From contig JALTJN010000362.1 in assembly GCA_027076405.1 (NCBI GenBank), positions 310,001 through 374,000 on the forward strand: 64,000 bases of DNA. The letters are read 5' to 3'. Under the pieces are notes generated by a model that saw only the letters and a list, made by a program, of their open reading frames with translations, searched no databases and was not told where the DNA came from. Shown here piece by piece: positions 1 to 9,616 of the stretch; positions within the stretch are counted from its first letter, which is position 1, and each line of letters starts with the position of its first letter. Source of the stretch: Chromatiales bacterium (GTDB lineage: Bacteria; Pseudomonadota; Gammaproteobacteria; UBA6429). The translations under genes and the position numbers were made by a program.

Positions 1-527
1 CCTGTGAGCTGATGGTTATTTGTTAAGCCTGAATTTGGCTTTAATATGATTTTTTTATAATCGGCCGTTTTTTCTGATTTATTGCCGAGAAAGTCTTCAA
101 TTGCATCCCCAATGAATCCCCCAACTTGCCCGGCCAAATTTTGTGAACTTGATTTTGGGGTTAATGAAAAGGAAGGAAGAGAGTTATCCTGGTTTGTAAA
201 TGAAATAACACTATGTTTTGTTGTGCTGGAGTCTTCGCCGGAAGAGGTTGTATATTTATGCTCGAATACGGAGATGGTATAGCTATCCTGTTCTCGCCAC
301 ATTCTATTTATTATTCCTTCATCTGTTCCTATTGAGGATAAATAAAATGAGCGGTATTTGTTTTTGAAATCATCGCTCACTTTTTTTTCAAATTTATATC
401 CAAGTTTAGTTGCTTCTGCTTGTAATGCTTTAGAGCGGTTTTTTTCGTAGCGATATACGAGGTAAAAGAACAAAGCATAGATACCAATAATAAAACTAAT
501 TCCAATGACGATATTATTGTCAAACAT
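1..527 (-). CDS. Partial hypothetical membrane-anchored protein (3' end outside window)
   Basis: The reverse strand is open from an ATG at 527 to the window edge, about 175 codons without a stop. An AGAGG ribosome binding site lies 7 bases before the ATG. The protein begins with a single membrane segment (about residues 5-23, IVIGISFIIGIYALFFYLVY), then a soluble part containing YRSFYL and a glycine-rich stretch (VGGFIGDAIEDF) near residue 145. I do not recognise the family. The topology suggests a short cytoplasmic N-terminus and one anchor. The C-terminus and stop are not seen. Confidence 0.7.
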   Translation of the reverse strand, partial: MFDNNIVIGISFIIGIYALFFYLVYRYEKNRSKALQAEATKLGYKFEKKVSDDFKNKYRSFYLSSIGTDEGIINRMWREQDSYTISVFEHKYTTSSGEDSSTTKHSVISFTNQDNSLPSFSLTPKSSSQNLAGQVGGFIGDAIEDFLGNKSEKTADYKKIILKPNSGLTNNHQLT

Positions 528-684
528 GACTTAACCTCTGTGCGAAATATTAAAACCACTACTATGTTCCATGATATTATCAGAATAATATTAATAAATA
601 TCGTAGCAGTATGTTAAAATGAACTTTATCGTTGTTATATCAATAGTTTAGGTGTGTTTCATATGAGTGAGAAGAACAGATAAA

Positions 685-2202
685 ATGGATAGTGCTGACA
701 TCAATTCACTAATCTCATCTAAACTGCGGGACGAATTAAATTCATGTACGAATTTACCCAGTTTGCCCGCCGTTGCACTAAAAATAATTAATGCCAGCAA
801 AGATCCTGATATTAGTTTGCATGAGGTTGCATCAATTATATCCAGTGATCCGGCTATTTCCGCCAAGCTTTTAAAAATTGCAAACTCGCCACTTTATTCT
901 CAACGTCGTTCTTTAAATAATTTGCGAGAAGCTTTAACTTTATTGGGTTTTAATGCTTCTTTGACTATTGCGCTCAGCTTTTCACTGCTTCAGTCCTTAG
1001 GCACCCATAACAAAAATCATGAAAATTACTGGAAGCGTTCTATTGTTTCAGCTTCTATTGCCCGAATGTTAGGTGCACGACTAAAAGTGGCAAAACTGGA
1101 TGATTTATTTTTAGCCAGTTTATTACAGGACATCGGTATACTGGTTATTCAATGCCTTGCTGATTCACCTTATTCAACAGATGAAACAAAAGGCTTGTCT
1201 CACATTGAACGTATTCAATTTGAAATGGAACAATTTGGTACTGATCATGCGATTATTGGTGCATGGTTGTTAAATTCGTGGAATCTACCTGAATATCTTG
1301 TACAGTCGGTCTTATATAGTCACTCACTAAACCGGACGGGTTCGGATAAAAATGACTCCGATACCCGCTTTCATTATTGTTTAAATATTTCCGGAACACT
1401 GGCAGATATTTGGTTAGAAGAAAATCCGGGTGAATTATTATTATCAATTTTACCTGTGGTTAAATCAGTGCTCGACATAACTGATGATGAGTTTAATCAA
1501 CTGATAGTCGCTATTGATGAATCACTTCCGGAAATTTCAAATATGTTTGAAATTTTTATCGCTTCAGATACTGAGCGGGAAAATGTGTTGTATCAGGCTA
1601 AAGAATTATTGCTTGAGAGAAGCATTTACACGATTAAACAATCAGAAGACGATCGCCACTATATAGAGAGCATTACCAATAGAGTTGAAAAGATTGAAAA
1701 AGAAAGTCGTATTGATCATTTGACAAAAGTCTATAATCGTCAATATATTGATCAACTTCTTGAAACTGAATTTGAAGAGGCAAATATCAATCGTTGGCCT
1801 TTATCACTGGCTTTTATTGATATTGATGATTTTAAACCCATTAATGATACCTTTGGCCATCTGGTTGGTGATGAAATTCTTAAGTTAATATCCGATTTTT
1901 TCTCAATCAATATTCGTGAAACAGATGTGCTTGCGCGGTATGGTGGTGATGAATTTTTATTAATGTTACCTGGTGCAACAGGTGAGATAGCTGCTGCAGT
2001 TATCAACCGGCTTTTGGAGTTATCTAAAGATAAACTTTCTTTCGATGTCAAGAATGTAACAATAACTGCAAGTGTATCAATTGGTTTAGCAACTCATTTG
2101 GATAAGCATGATTTTAATAGTTTAAAAGAATTTATCGCTGCTGCAGACGAAGCTCTATACAAAGCTAAACATCAGGGAAAAAATTGTTTGGCAGTTTATT
2201 GA
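685..2202 (+). CDS. HDOD-GGDEF diguanylate cyclase
   Basis: Probable cytoplasmic diguanylate cyclase that makes c-di-GMP from two GTP. An HDOD domain fills about residues 20-220, followed by a linker and a C-terminal GGDEF domain (about 335-505). The active site GGDEF is intact, the domain entry RIDHLTKVYNR is typical, and an RETD inhibitory site stands five residues before GGDEF, so product feedback is likely. HDOD domains usually act as sensory or protein-interaction modules without phosphodiesterase activity. An in-frame GTG at 667 would add six residues; the ATG at 685 has a GAGAAG-type ribosome site about 10 bases upstream and is preferred. It converges on the PAS-GGDEF-EAL gene. Confidence 0.9.
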   Translation: MDSADINSLISSKLRDELNSCTNLPSLPAVALKIINASKDPDISLHEVASIISSDPAISAKLLKIANSPLYSQRRSLNNLREALTLLGFNASLTIALSFSLLQSLGTHNKNHENYWKRSIVSASIARMLGARLKVAKLDDLFLASLLQDIGILVIQCLADSPYSTDETKGLSHIERIQFEMEQFGTDHAIIGAWLLNSWNLPEYLVQSVLYSHSLNRTGSDKNDSDTRFHYCLNISGTLADIWLEENPGELLLSILPVVKSVLDITDDEFNQLIVAIDESLPEISNMFEIFIASDTERENVLYQAKELLLERSIYTIKQSEDDRHYIESITNRVEKIEKESRIDHLTKVYNRQYIDQLLETEFEEANINRWPLSLAFIDIDDFKPINDTFGHLVGDEILKLISDFFSINIRETDVLARYGGDEFLLMLPGATGEIAAAVINRLLELSKDKLSFDVKNVTITASVSIGLATHLDKHDFNSLKEFIAAADEALYKAKHQGKNCLAVY

Positions 2203-2218
2203 TTATAACTTGTAATAA

Positions 2219-4450
2219 TTATTTTGGGAAAATAAGTTTGGCAATTTCTTTGGCTGGCAGTGGCTTGCTAAAATAAAATCCCTGTAATATTTCACAGTCA
2301 TGTGAAATCAGAAAATCTTTCTGTGCTTTTGTTTCAACACCTTCTGCAACAACACTTAATCCCAGGTTATGAGCAAGAGCAAGAGCTGCAGCACTAATTT
2401 TTGCATCATCTTTATCAAATTCAATGTCTCTGACAAATGTACGGTCGAGTTTTAATTTTTGAATAGGCAGTAACTTTAGATAAGCGAGTGATGAATACCC
2501 TGTTCCAAAATCATCTATTGCAAGTTCAACACCAAGGCTGCGTATTTTACGTAATAGCAGTATTGCCTCATTTGGATCCTGCATAGCTGTTGATTCCGTT
2601 ATTTCCAGTTCAAGATCGCTGCTATTTATATTATATTTTTTTATAAAATATTCTATTTTCCCAACAAGGTTGGGGTCACGTAATTGCTGTGCAGAAATAT
2701 TAACGGCCATTTTCAAAGGTGTTTTATATTTTTTGTTCCACTTGCTGAGTTGCCGACAGGCTTCTTCAATAACCCATGTTCCAATAGGTATAATAAGTTT
2801 TGTCTCTTCTGCAATAGGTATAAATTTACCGGGGGGGATAAGTCCATGTTTAGGATGATGCCATCGAATCAAGGCTTCAACGCCGCAAATTTTATTGTTT
2901 TCAGTGCATATTTGAGGTTGGTAGAACAGCTCAAATTGTTTGTCTTCTATTGCGAAACGTAAATCTTTTTCAAGTCTTAAACGTTCATCAGCATCTCTAT
3001 TTAAAGATTCAGTGAAAAACTGATAATTATTTCGACCTCGTTCTTTTGCATGATACATTGCGCTATCAGCATTTTTCATTAGTTGGTTACCATCTTCACC
3101 ATCGGAAGGATATATACTGATACCAATACTACTGCTGGAATATACTTTTTGATTATTAATTATGTAGGGTTCTCCAAGTGTATGTACTATAAAACGGGAA
3201 ATAGGAGCTACAGACAAGCTGTTTTCAACTTCACTCAGAACAATAATAAATTCATCACCACCAATACGTGCAACAATATCATTTTCACGCACACATGATT
3301 TCAACCTGTTAGCAACTTCAACTAATAATGCATCACCTGCTGGATGTCCTAATGTATCATTAATAATTTTAAACCGATCCATGTCAACAAAAATCACAGC
3401 TAACTTGCTATTGTTGCGATGTGCCGAATTTAATGCCTGAGAAAGTCGTTCTTCCAGGCTGAAACGATTAATTAGACCGGTTAGCCCGTCATGATGAGCC
3501 AGGTAATGAATACGTTCCTGTGCAGCAATACGTTCTGAAATATCCGAAAATCTTGCAATGTAATTCTGAACTTCACCTTGATCATTGTAACTGACAGAAA
3601 TAGACATCCACTTTGGATATGTTTCGCCATTTTTTTTGCGGTCAGATAATTCACCTTGCCAGTAGCCATTATTCTTTAATGCAGACCACATATCCTTATA
3701 AATATGTGTAGGTGTATTACCTGCTGAAAGAATTTTAGGGTTTTTGCCTTTTATATCACTGAGTTTATAACCTGTTGTGCTAGTGAAGGCTTCATTGATG
3801 GCGATGATTTTATTGTGTTTATCAGTAATAAGGATAGATTCACCACTGTTATGAAATACATTTGCATACAGGTGTAATTCTTCTTCTGCTTTTTTTTGTA
3901 AAGTAATATCCTGAATAGTCCCCTGGATTGCAATAGCTTCATGGTTATGGTTATACAGAATTTCACGATGGTCATGAACATATTTTATTCTATTTGAGTC
4001 AAGAACAAGACGATAGTTTGCATCAAAGACACCATTTTTCTTTGTTAGCTCCAGATTTGGATCGCTTATATTTATGTCGTCAGGATGAATAAGGTTTGTA
4101 TAGAGTTCTTCAGTGGGAATTATTTCTTTTGGTTGTAATTCAATAAGACGAAATAATTCATCTGACCACTCCAAATTATATTTTTTAAGATCGAGTAACC
4201 AGCTTCCTGTTCTTGAAAGTCGTTGAGCTTCAGAAAGAGAAAATAGAACTTTAGTCATAGCCCTGTTTTTCTCATTCAGTTCTTTTGAATTAACTTCTAT
4301 TATGTGATCATAATGTTTTCTTTCTTTATCATTATCTTCGTATGTTAACGATACATATTCGATAAGTTGTTTTTCATAATCGGATAGCTGGTCAAAATCA
4401 AACGATTTACCATATATCTGCTTTAATTGACGTTTAAGCAAACGATGCAT
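2219..4450 (-). CDS. PAS-PAS-GGDEF-EAL c-di-GMP turnover protein
   Basis: Soluble bifunctional-type c-di-GMP enzyme of 743 residues. Order: N-terminal helical region, PAS (about 75-190, PAC motif near 150-190), second PAS/PAC (about 195-310), GGDEF (about 315-475), EAL (about 485-740). GGDEF is intact (RIGGDEFIIVL) with an REND inhibitory site. The EAL domain keeps EALIRW and DDFGTGYSSL, so phosphodiesterase activity is plausible; which activity dominates cannot be told. No membrane segment is seen, so the signal is presumably cytoplasmic or comes from a partner. It follows the FIST gene by 2 bp on the same strand, which indicates translational coupling. Confidence 0.93.
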   Translation of the reverse strand: MHRLLKRQLKQIYGKSFDFDQLSDYEKQLIEYVSLTYEDNDKERKHYDHIIEVNSKELNEKNRAMTKVLFSLSEAQRLSRTGSWLLDLKKYNLEWSDELFRLIELQPKEIIPTEELYTNLIHPDDINISDPNLELTKKNGVFDANYRLVLDSNRIKYVHDHREILYNHNHEAIAIQGTIQDITLQKKAEEELHLYANVFHNSGESILITDKHNKIIAINEAFTSTTGYKLSDIKGKNPKILSAGNTPTHIYKDMWSALKNNGYWQGELSDRKKNGETYPKWMSISVSYNDQGEVQNYIARFSDISERIAAQERIHYLAHHDGLTGLINRFSLEERLSQALNSAHRNNSKLAVIFVDMDRFKIINDTLGHPAGDALLVEVANRLKSCVRENDIVARIGGDEFIIVLSEVENSLSVAPISRFIVHTLGEPYIINNQKVYSSSSIGISIYPSDGEDGNQLMKNADSAMYHAKERGRNNYQFFTESLNRDADERLRLEKDLRFAIEDKQFELFYQPQICTENNKICGVEALIRWHHPKHGLIPPGKFIPIAEETKLIIPIGTWVIEEACRQLSKWNKKYKTPLKMAVNISAQQLRDPNLVGKIEYFIKKYNINSSDLELEITESTAMQDPNEAILLLRKIRSLGVELAIDDFGTGYSSLAYLKLLPIQKLKLDRTFVRDIEFDKDDAKISAAALALAHNLGLSVVAEGVETKAQKDFLISHDCEILQGFYFSKPLPAKEIAKLIFPK

Positions 4451-4452
4451 GG

Positions 4453-5586
4453 TTATTTCTCATAAATGACAGTTAGGGTCATTGTCTGATTGTGAAGTTG
4501 ACATTGGAAAAGGTTGTTCTGAAATGGTGCAATTTCACCATAGGAGTAAAACCCGGCTAATTGTACATTGTCGCCTAATATATCCTGAATAACTTCAAGT
4601 TCTTCTTCCACTACTTGCTTCAGGACAACACGTCGTCCTACGCAACTCACGACAAGACCCAATGCCGTTTCTGAATTTATATTTTTTATATCATATGCAG
4701 AATCTTTGGCACCATTGATTAATACATCGGTGTTATATTTCATAAGACGTGCAATGAAACCTTCAGGTATATCGCCGGCAAAAGTAATGCTTTTGGTTTC
4801 TTCATCAATTGCAAGTAATGTACGGATAACTTCTTCTGAATCTTCATGCTCCTTTATGTTTAGTGGAAATCGCATACCACTGTGGGGTAAATCTTTTGCA
4901 AACTCACCTAGGTATTCTTTATAGAGATCCAGTGCAGGTTGGTTATCCAGCTCATAAAGGATATTGCCAGATGACCTGGTCACAATTCGGCTAGCACCAA
5001 AAGAATCCCAGCCCGCATTACAGCCTGTTGTAATAACAAAATCATCACCATAAAATCCGATGGCAACAAGTTGATTTTGTTGTGCGGGGCCATCAGCAAC
5101 AATCCAGGTTTCCTGAAAGCGATCCCCATCTCCTGCCATACCACCAGAAACCGATAGACTGTATCCAACTTTATTTATACCTCGAACAAGCTCTGAGCCA
5201 TTTATATTTAAACCATCTGAGAGTACAAAAATATGTTTCAGGTTTACAGGGGGTAATTCTTCAATTAATTTTTCTGATAATTCTTCTAAATTATCACCTT
5301 CAGTGAAATCAATTTTACTTAATTTTATGGATCCTTTTTCAAATTGCACAGCGGTAGCAATAACCGGGTTATTTGATATCTCATTTCCTAAAATATTTCC
5401 GGAAGAAGATGCGCCTACGATATAAGTGGAAGGATATTTTTCCTTAATGGCATTGAAATTTTGTTCATGTTTTAAAACATCGCTGTCCCCAAACAGAAAA
5501 ACAATTGAAGTTTTGGATTTATTTTCAATATTGCTGGAAATTAGCTCCCACTGTTCATTGTGATATTGCAATGTATCGATTTTCAT
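4453..5586 (-). CDS. FIST domain sensory protein
   Basis: Cytoplasmic 377-residue protein of the FIST family (FIST N then FIST C), thought to bind small ligands such as amino acids for signal transduction. Typical segments are the N-terminal IVFLFGDSDVL, the glycine-rich SVSGGMAGDGDRF near residue 145, and the C-terminal GLVVSCVGRR followed by QLAGFYSYGEIAP. A GGAG site precedes the ATG. The stop lies 2 bp before the GGDEF-EAL gene, so FIST probably supplies the input for that enzyme in a two-gene operon. Ligand unknown. Confidence 0.9.
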   Translation of the reverse strand: MKIDTLQYHNEQWELISSNIENKSKTSIVFLFGDSDVLKHEQNFNAIKEKYPSTYIVGASSSGNILGNEISNNPVIATAVQFEKGSIKLSKIDFTEGDNLEELSEKLIEELPPVNLKHIFVLSDGLNINGSELVRGINKVGYSLSVSGGMAGDGDRFQETWIVADGPAQQNQLVAIGFYGDDFVITTGCNAGWDSFGASRIVTRSSGNILYELDNQPALDLYKEYLGEFAKDLPHSGMRFPLNIKEHEDSEEVIRTLLAIDEETKSITFAGDIPEGFIARLMKYNTDVLINGAKDSAYDIKNINSETALGLVVSCVGRRVVLKQVVEEELEVIQDILGDNVQLAGFYSYGEIAPFQNNLFQCQLHNQTMTLTVIYEK

Positions 5587-5748
5587 AAAAAGTACTCCAG
5601 GCAGCTATTTAGCCGGGGGATGTGTAAACAGTAAAATGTGCATATCTTATCGGCAAAATAGCGATTAACTTAATAAAAATATGATGAGAGTAGTGCTTGA
5701 GTCTGCTACATGTAAAAGCGAATAGATTTAATCAGTTGGTGTAAATTC

Positions 5749-6027
5749 TTAACGACTACCTAATAATTTCGCAACGGCTTTATCACTGCCTAAAAATCCT
5801 ACAATTAGTCCAGTAAAACCGAGTGCACCAAATACGAGCATGACAAACCAGTAGCCCATTTCAACAAGCTTTGGCATATAGGCGGGAAGAGCCAAGCCTA
5901 ACAATAAAAATACGCTGCTGATAAATAAAACGATTTTTCTGTTTAGTGAGCGATATACAAATTCATCATTATTTTTTTCAAAAATGTTAAGGATAGGGGA
6001 AAAAATATTTTTAAGTGTCTTTTTCAT
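5749..6027 (-). CDS. Small inner-membrane protein, DUF2892-like
   Basis: A 92-residue protein with a charged N-terminus and two hydrophobic segments (about residues 30-50 and 56-80), ending GSDKAVAKLLGSR. Size and layout resemble DUF2892 (YgaP-TM-like) proteins, which often accompany rhodaneses. It starts 17 bp after the ArsR-rhodanese gene on the same strand and probably shares its transcript, so a role in sulfur or persulfide handling at the membrane is an inference. Family assignment is by appearance only. Confidence 0.65.
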   Translation of the reverse strand: MKKTLKNIFSPILNIFEKNNDEFVYRSLNRKIVLFISSVFLLLGLALPAYMPKLVEMGYWFVMLVFGALGFTGLIVGFLGSDKAVAKLLGSR

Positions 6028-6044
6028 AGTCTGGTTAATCTATT

Positions 6045-6710
6045 TTAATGTGAACCTTCAACCGGGTGTCCGGCAACCCGCCATTCGGGATAACCATTTT
6101 CCAGCCGACGTGCCTGAAACCCTTTTTCCCGTAATTGCGCCACTGCATCAAATGCAAGGATACAGTGCGGGCCACGGCAATAAGCCACGATTTCCTGCTC
6201 GGGATCGAATTCTGCCAAATGTTGCTCAAGTTCTTCAATAGGAATATTAATAGCGCCCTGTACGTGGCCGGCGGCAAATTCTTCTTTGGGGCGAACATCC
6301 AGAACGGTGATCAAATCATCTTTGACCTTTTCCAGCAATTCTCCTGCGGGAATAGGTTCCAGAGAGTCTTTTGAGGTGAGGTAAGTATCAACTAACTGAT
6401 TTACATCGGACAAATGGCGCTCTGCAACTTCGCGTAGTGAATCAAGCAGGGCAATGACATCGTCACCACTAAGACTATAATAAACTTTCAAACCATCTTT
6501 TTGACTTGTGACCAGTCCGGATTGCCGAAGTTGTTGTAAGTGTTGAGAGGTATTTGCAATACTGAGTTTGGCAATATTGGCTAAAGATTCAACACTTCGG
6601 GAGCCTTGAGCTAAAAACTCCAGTAATTCCAATCGGTTAGCATTACTTAAGGCCTTACCCACTCGGGCAAATTGAGTAAAAAGGTCGCTTTTAAAGGTAT
6701 TTGGTTTCAT
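6045..6710 (-). CDS. ArsR-family regulator fused to rhodanese
   Basis: An N-terminal ArsR winged helix (about residues 10-100, recognition helix NTSQHLQQLRQSGLV) is joined to a C-terminal rhodanese domain (about 120-218). The rhodanese loop is CRGPHC, so a catalytic cysteine is present. The helix-turn-helix part contains no cysteine, unlike BigR/SqrR-type persulfide sensors, so the sulfur signal may be read by the rhodanese domain. It is divergent from the fatty-acid hydroxylase gene, with a dyad at 6730-6749 in the gap that suits autoregulation. Probable role: sulfane-sulfur-responsive repressor. Confidence 0.9.
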   Translation of the reverse strand: MKPNTFKSDLFTQFARVGKALSNANRLELLEFLAQGSRSVESLANIAKLSIANTSQHLQQLRQSGLVTSQKDGLKVYYSLSGDDVIALLDSLREVAERHLSDVNQLVDTYLTSKDSLEPIPAGELLEKVKDDLITVLDVRPKEEFAAGHVQGAINIPIEELEQHLAEFDPEQEIVAYCRGPHCILAFDAVAQLREKGFQARRLENGYPEWRVAGHPVEGSH

Positions 6711-6729
6711 ATTTTATCGTAATTACACT

Positions 6730-6749
6730 ATTCAAGTGATTAATTGAAT
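6730..6749. promoter_or_regulatory. Candidate ArsR-type operator dyad
   Basis: ATTCAA, eight bases, then TTGAAT form a perfect 6-8-6 inverted repeat. It lies 20 bp before the ArsR-rhodanese start and about 74 bp before the divergent hydroxylase start. ArsR-family sulfur sensors bind AT-rich dyads of this general kind. Binding is inferred. Confidence 0.45.
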
Positions 6750-6822
6750 GCTAGACTTCTGTTTAGTGATTATATCCTGAATCCGGTTGAGCGCAAATCC
6801 GTATAATTTTGAGAGGTTTATT

Positions 6823-7689
6823 ATGAGTGGTTTTGAAGATTTTATACTCGCAAATGAAAAGACAATTCGAGCCAGCTTTTTTGCCGGTATGCTGATTTTT
6901 ATCGCATTGTGGGAGTTAGCTGCACCAAAACGGGCATTAACTATTTCTAAAACAGTACGCTGGATTAATAATCTTGGTCTGGTCTTTTTTAATACTTATA
7001 TTTTAAGAGTTTTGTTTCCTGCCGCAGCGATAGGCGTTGCCAGTTTTGCCAGTGAGCAGGGCTGGGGCTTATTTAATTATTATCATGATGTGCCATTTTG
7101 GTTTGCTGTTGTCGCTTCCATCATCATTATGGATTTTGTTATCTATGTTCAGCACGTCATGGTACATGCCATTCCTATTCTTTGGCGGTTACATCGTCTT
7201 CATCATGCCGATCTGGATTATGACGTGACAACGGGATCACGTTTTCACACGCTGGAAATTATTTTATCCATGCTAATTAAATTTGCCACAATTCTATTAC
7301 TTGGACCATCAATTGTTGCAGTTATTATTTTTGAAATTATGCTGAATGCCACTGCCATGTTTAATCACGGCAATATTTCATTACCAAAAAAACTCGACAA
7401 GTATTTACGTTTAATTCTTGTTACACCTGATATGCATCGGGTACATCATTCTGTAGAAGATGATGAAGCAAACAGTAATTTTGGTTTCAGCCTACCATGG
7501 TGGGATCGTTTGTTTGGTACTTATCGGGATCAACCACGAGCTGGTCATCAGGGTATGACTATTGGAATAAATAAGTATCGTGATCCAAAACAGGTCTCCT
7601 GGTTACCTGGAATGCTGCTGTTTCCTTTTGTTGGCAAGATGTCGGGTTATGTTATTAACCGCAGACAATGGACTGATAAAGAAGAGTAA
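6823..7689 (+). CDS. Fatty acid hydroxylase / sterol desaturase family protein
   Basis: Integral membrane di-iron oxygenase of the FA_hydroxylase superfamily, 288 residues. The histidine clusters expected for the iron site are visible: HVMVH, HRLHH followed by FH about 15 residues on, an NHGN in the third membrane region, and HRVHHS near residue 215. Four or more hydrophobic segments surround them. Substrate is unknown; lipid or hopanoid-like targets are typical. An in-frame TTG at 6787 would lengthen the protein, but the ATG at 6823 has a good GAGAGG site and is chosen. It faces away from the sulfur regulator and may be under it. Confidence 0.88.
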   Translation: MSGFEDFILANEKTIRASFFAGMLIFIALWELAAPKRALTISKTVRWINNLGLVFFNTYILRVLFPAAAIGVASFASEQGWGLFNYYHDVPFWFAVVASIIIMDFVIYVQHVMVHAIPILWRLHRLHHADLDYDVTTGSRFHTLEIILSMLIKFATILLLGPSIVAVIIFEIMLNATAMFNHGNISLPKKLDKYLRLILVTPDMHRVHHSVEDDEANSNFGFSLPWWDRLFGTYRDQPRAGHQGMTIGINKYRDPKQVSWLPGMLLFPFVGKMSGYVINRRQWTDKEE

Positions 7690-7746
7690 ATACATTGTGC
7701 TGTGAAGTTATTCTAATGTTGTATTAGAGATAAGATTAAAGGCCCG

Positions 7747-7777
7747 GTTATTCCGGCGAAAGACATGTGTGAATGAC
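7747..7777. repeat. Degenerate REP-like inverted repeat
   Basis: TTATTCCGGCGAAAG followed by GTGTGAATGACG resembles the cleaner ATTCCGGC / GCCGGAATGACG element at 12216-12247, with the right arm mutated. It lies in the gap between the hydroxylase and TVP38-rhodanese genes. Two copies suggest a dispersed palindromic repeat of this genome. Confidence 0.4.
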
Positions 7778-7809
7778 GAAGGTTATTTAAGTTTTTAAGA
7801 GACAAAGAC

Positions 7810-8778
7810 ATGAAAAAATTATTAAGAATGACAATTTTTATTTTGTTAGTTGCCGGTATTGCAGCTGCAGTGATCTATCGAGACCAATTTGATGCAGCAG
7901 CACTGGAGAGTTGGGTGAAAAACGCGGGTAGTGCTGGCCCTCTTGTGTTTATGTTGATCTATATTGTTGGTACGGTGTTTTTCTTACCCGGTGCGGTTTT
8001 AACTTTAGCAGGTGGTGCATTGTTCGGTCCGGTTCTGGGTACCGTCTATAATCTTACTGCCGCAACTATTGGTGCAATGATTTCATTTATTGCAGCACGT
8101 TATCTTGCTCACGACTGGGTTGAGAAGAAAACCGGTGGTCGTATCAAACAACTAAAACAAGGCGTTGAAGGTGAAGGATGGAAGTTTGTTGCTTTTGTCC
8201 GTTTAGTTCCCCTGTTTCCGTTTAATGTTTTGAATTACGCTTTAGGCTTGACCAAGATAAAGTTTACTCACTATTCCATTGCGACATATATTTTTATGTT
8301 GCCCGGTGCAATTGCTTATACCTATTTAGGTTATGTAGGTCGTGAAGCTGTTGCAGGTGGTGATGGCTTAATACAGAAAATTATGCTGGCTTTTGCTTTG
8401 CTGGCTATTGTTGGTTTTTTACCAAGTCTGGTTGGTCGTCTGCGTCGCGGACCTATGATGGAAGTTGAAAATGTAAAACAGAAACTGCATGCGAAAGAAG
8501 ATGTTTTATTACTTGATGTCCGCAGTGCAGAAGATTATGTGGGTGAGCAGGGCCATATAAAAAGTTCAGTTTTAATTCCGCTTGAAGAGTTACAGGATCG
8601 AATTTCAGAGATTGAAGATTTTATGGAAAAAACGGTCATGATCATTTGTCGAACAGACAGGCGTTCTGCAAAAGCTGCGCAGGCGTTAACCAAATATGGT
8701 TTTGCCGATGTGCATATTGTTCGCAATGGAATGACTGCATGGCATGAAGCAGCATACCCCGTTGATTCAAATAAATAG
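7810..8778 (+). CDS. TVP38/TMEM64 (DedA-like) membrane protein with C-terminal rhodanese
   Basis: A 322-residue fusion. Residues about 1-210 form a TVP38/TMEM64 (VTT) membrane domain with the typical re-entrant stretches FFLPGAVLTLAGGALFGP and FVRLVPLFPFNVLNYALGL. Residues about 220-320 form a cytoplasmic rhodanese with an ICRTDRRS active-site loop, so the sulfur-accepting cysteine is present. The role is probably sulfur transfer at the membrane or transport of a sulfur species; VTT proteins are also lipid scramblases. An AAGAGA ribosome site precedes the ATG. The TauE permease follows after 9 bp, so the two are probably cotranscribed. Confidence 0.9.
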   Translation: MKKLLRMTIFILLVAGIAAAVIYRDQFDAAALESWVKNAGSAGPLVFMLIYIVGTVFFLPGAVLTLAGGALFGPVLGTVYNLTAATIGAMISFIAARYLAHDWVEKKTGGRIKQLKQGVEGEGWKFVAFVRLVPLFPFNVLNYALGLTKIKFTHYSIATYIFMLPGAIAYTYLGYVGREAVAGGDGLIQKIMLAFALLAIVGFLPSLVGRLRRGPMMEVENVKQKLHAKEDVLLLDVRSAEDYVGEQGHIKSSVLIPLEELQDRISEIEDFMEKTVMIICRTDRRSAKAAQALTKYGFADVHIVRNGMTAWHEAAYPVDSNK

Positions 8779-8787
8779 GCGCTAAAC

Positions 8788-9564
8788 ATGTCAATTGCTA
8801 TTTTAATATCAGGTCTGGTTACCGGTTTATTGCTTGGCATATTTGGTAGCGGTGGATCTATTATTACGACACCGGCCTTGCTTTATTTATTGAATGTTGA
8901 ACCTAAGTCAGCTATAGCAATGAGTCTTGGTATTGTTGCTGTGACGGCAAGCATTACAGCATTTCAGCACTGGCGCTGGGGAAATGTTAATTTAAAAATC
9001 ACCGCAGTATTTGGTGCCTTTGGAGTTATTGGTACTTATGGCGGTGCTCTACTGGGTATTATTACGCCTGTTATTATTCAACTAAGCATTTTTGCGTTAG
9101 TGATGTATGCAGCTGCGTATAAAATGTTAAGGCCAAAACTTAAGTCAGTTGGTGCTGCGGCTGTAGAAGAATGTCTGGATGGTAATTATAACGAGTTGCA
9201 ATACACGCATATTGCAGTTCACGGCATTACAGTAGGAGTTTTAACTGGTGTCGTGGGCGTAGGGGGTGGCTTTCTTATTGTCCCTGCTTTAGTTTTGTTG
9301 TCTGGTTTACCTATGAAACAGGCTGTGGGTACTTCACTTAGCATTGTTGCTCTTAAATCATTTGCAGGCTTTGCCGGTTATGCCGGTGCCGTTGAGATTA
9401 ACTATGTATTAATGATTTACTTTACCGCTATTGCAATTATAGGTAGTGTGATTGGGAGTTTCATTAGTCAACGTTTAGCCGGAAAATTATTACAAAGAGG
9501 CTTTGGTATATTTTTAGTTTTTGTTGCCAGTTATATTATGATTAAGAGTGTTTTTCAGATGTAA
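8788..9564 (+). CDS. Sulfite exporter TauE/SafE family permease
   Basis: A 258-residue polytopic membrane protein with two homologous halves. The first has [20 protein letters not shown] and the second has [19 protein letters not shown], the paired glycine-rich motifs of TauE/SafE (COG0730). It likely exports sulfite, thiosulfate or an organosulfonate. Placement directly after a TVP38-rhodanese and before a multiheme cytochrome supports a sulfur role, although TauE substrates are rarely predictable from sequence. Confidence 0.9.
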   Translation: MSIAILISGLVTGLLLGIFGSGGSIITTPALLYLLNVEPKSAIAMSLGIVAVTASITAFQHWRWGNVNLKITAVFGAFGVIGTYGGALLGIITPVIIQLSIFALVMYAAAYKMLRPKLKSVGAAAVEECLDGNYNELQYTHIAVHGITVGVLTGVVGVGGGFLIVPALVLLSGLPMKQAVGTSLSIVALKSFAGFAGYAGAVEINYVLMIYFTAIAIIGSVIGSFISQRLAGKLLQRGFGIFLVFVASYIMIKSVFQM

Positions 9565-9616
9565 GTTTTAATCATTTCATCATATTTACTGCAGTTCTTT
9601 AACTTGTGAGTAATTC

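Noticed and set aside
377..559. 60-residue minus-strand frame
   Set aside because: It overlaps, in another frame, the partial gene at 1-527, which has a ribosome site and stays open to the window edge.
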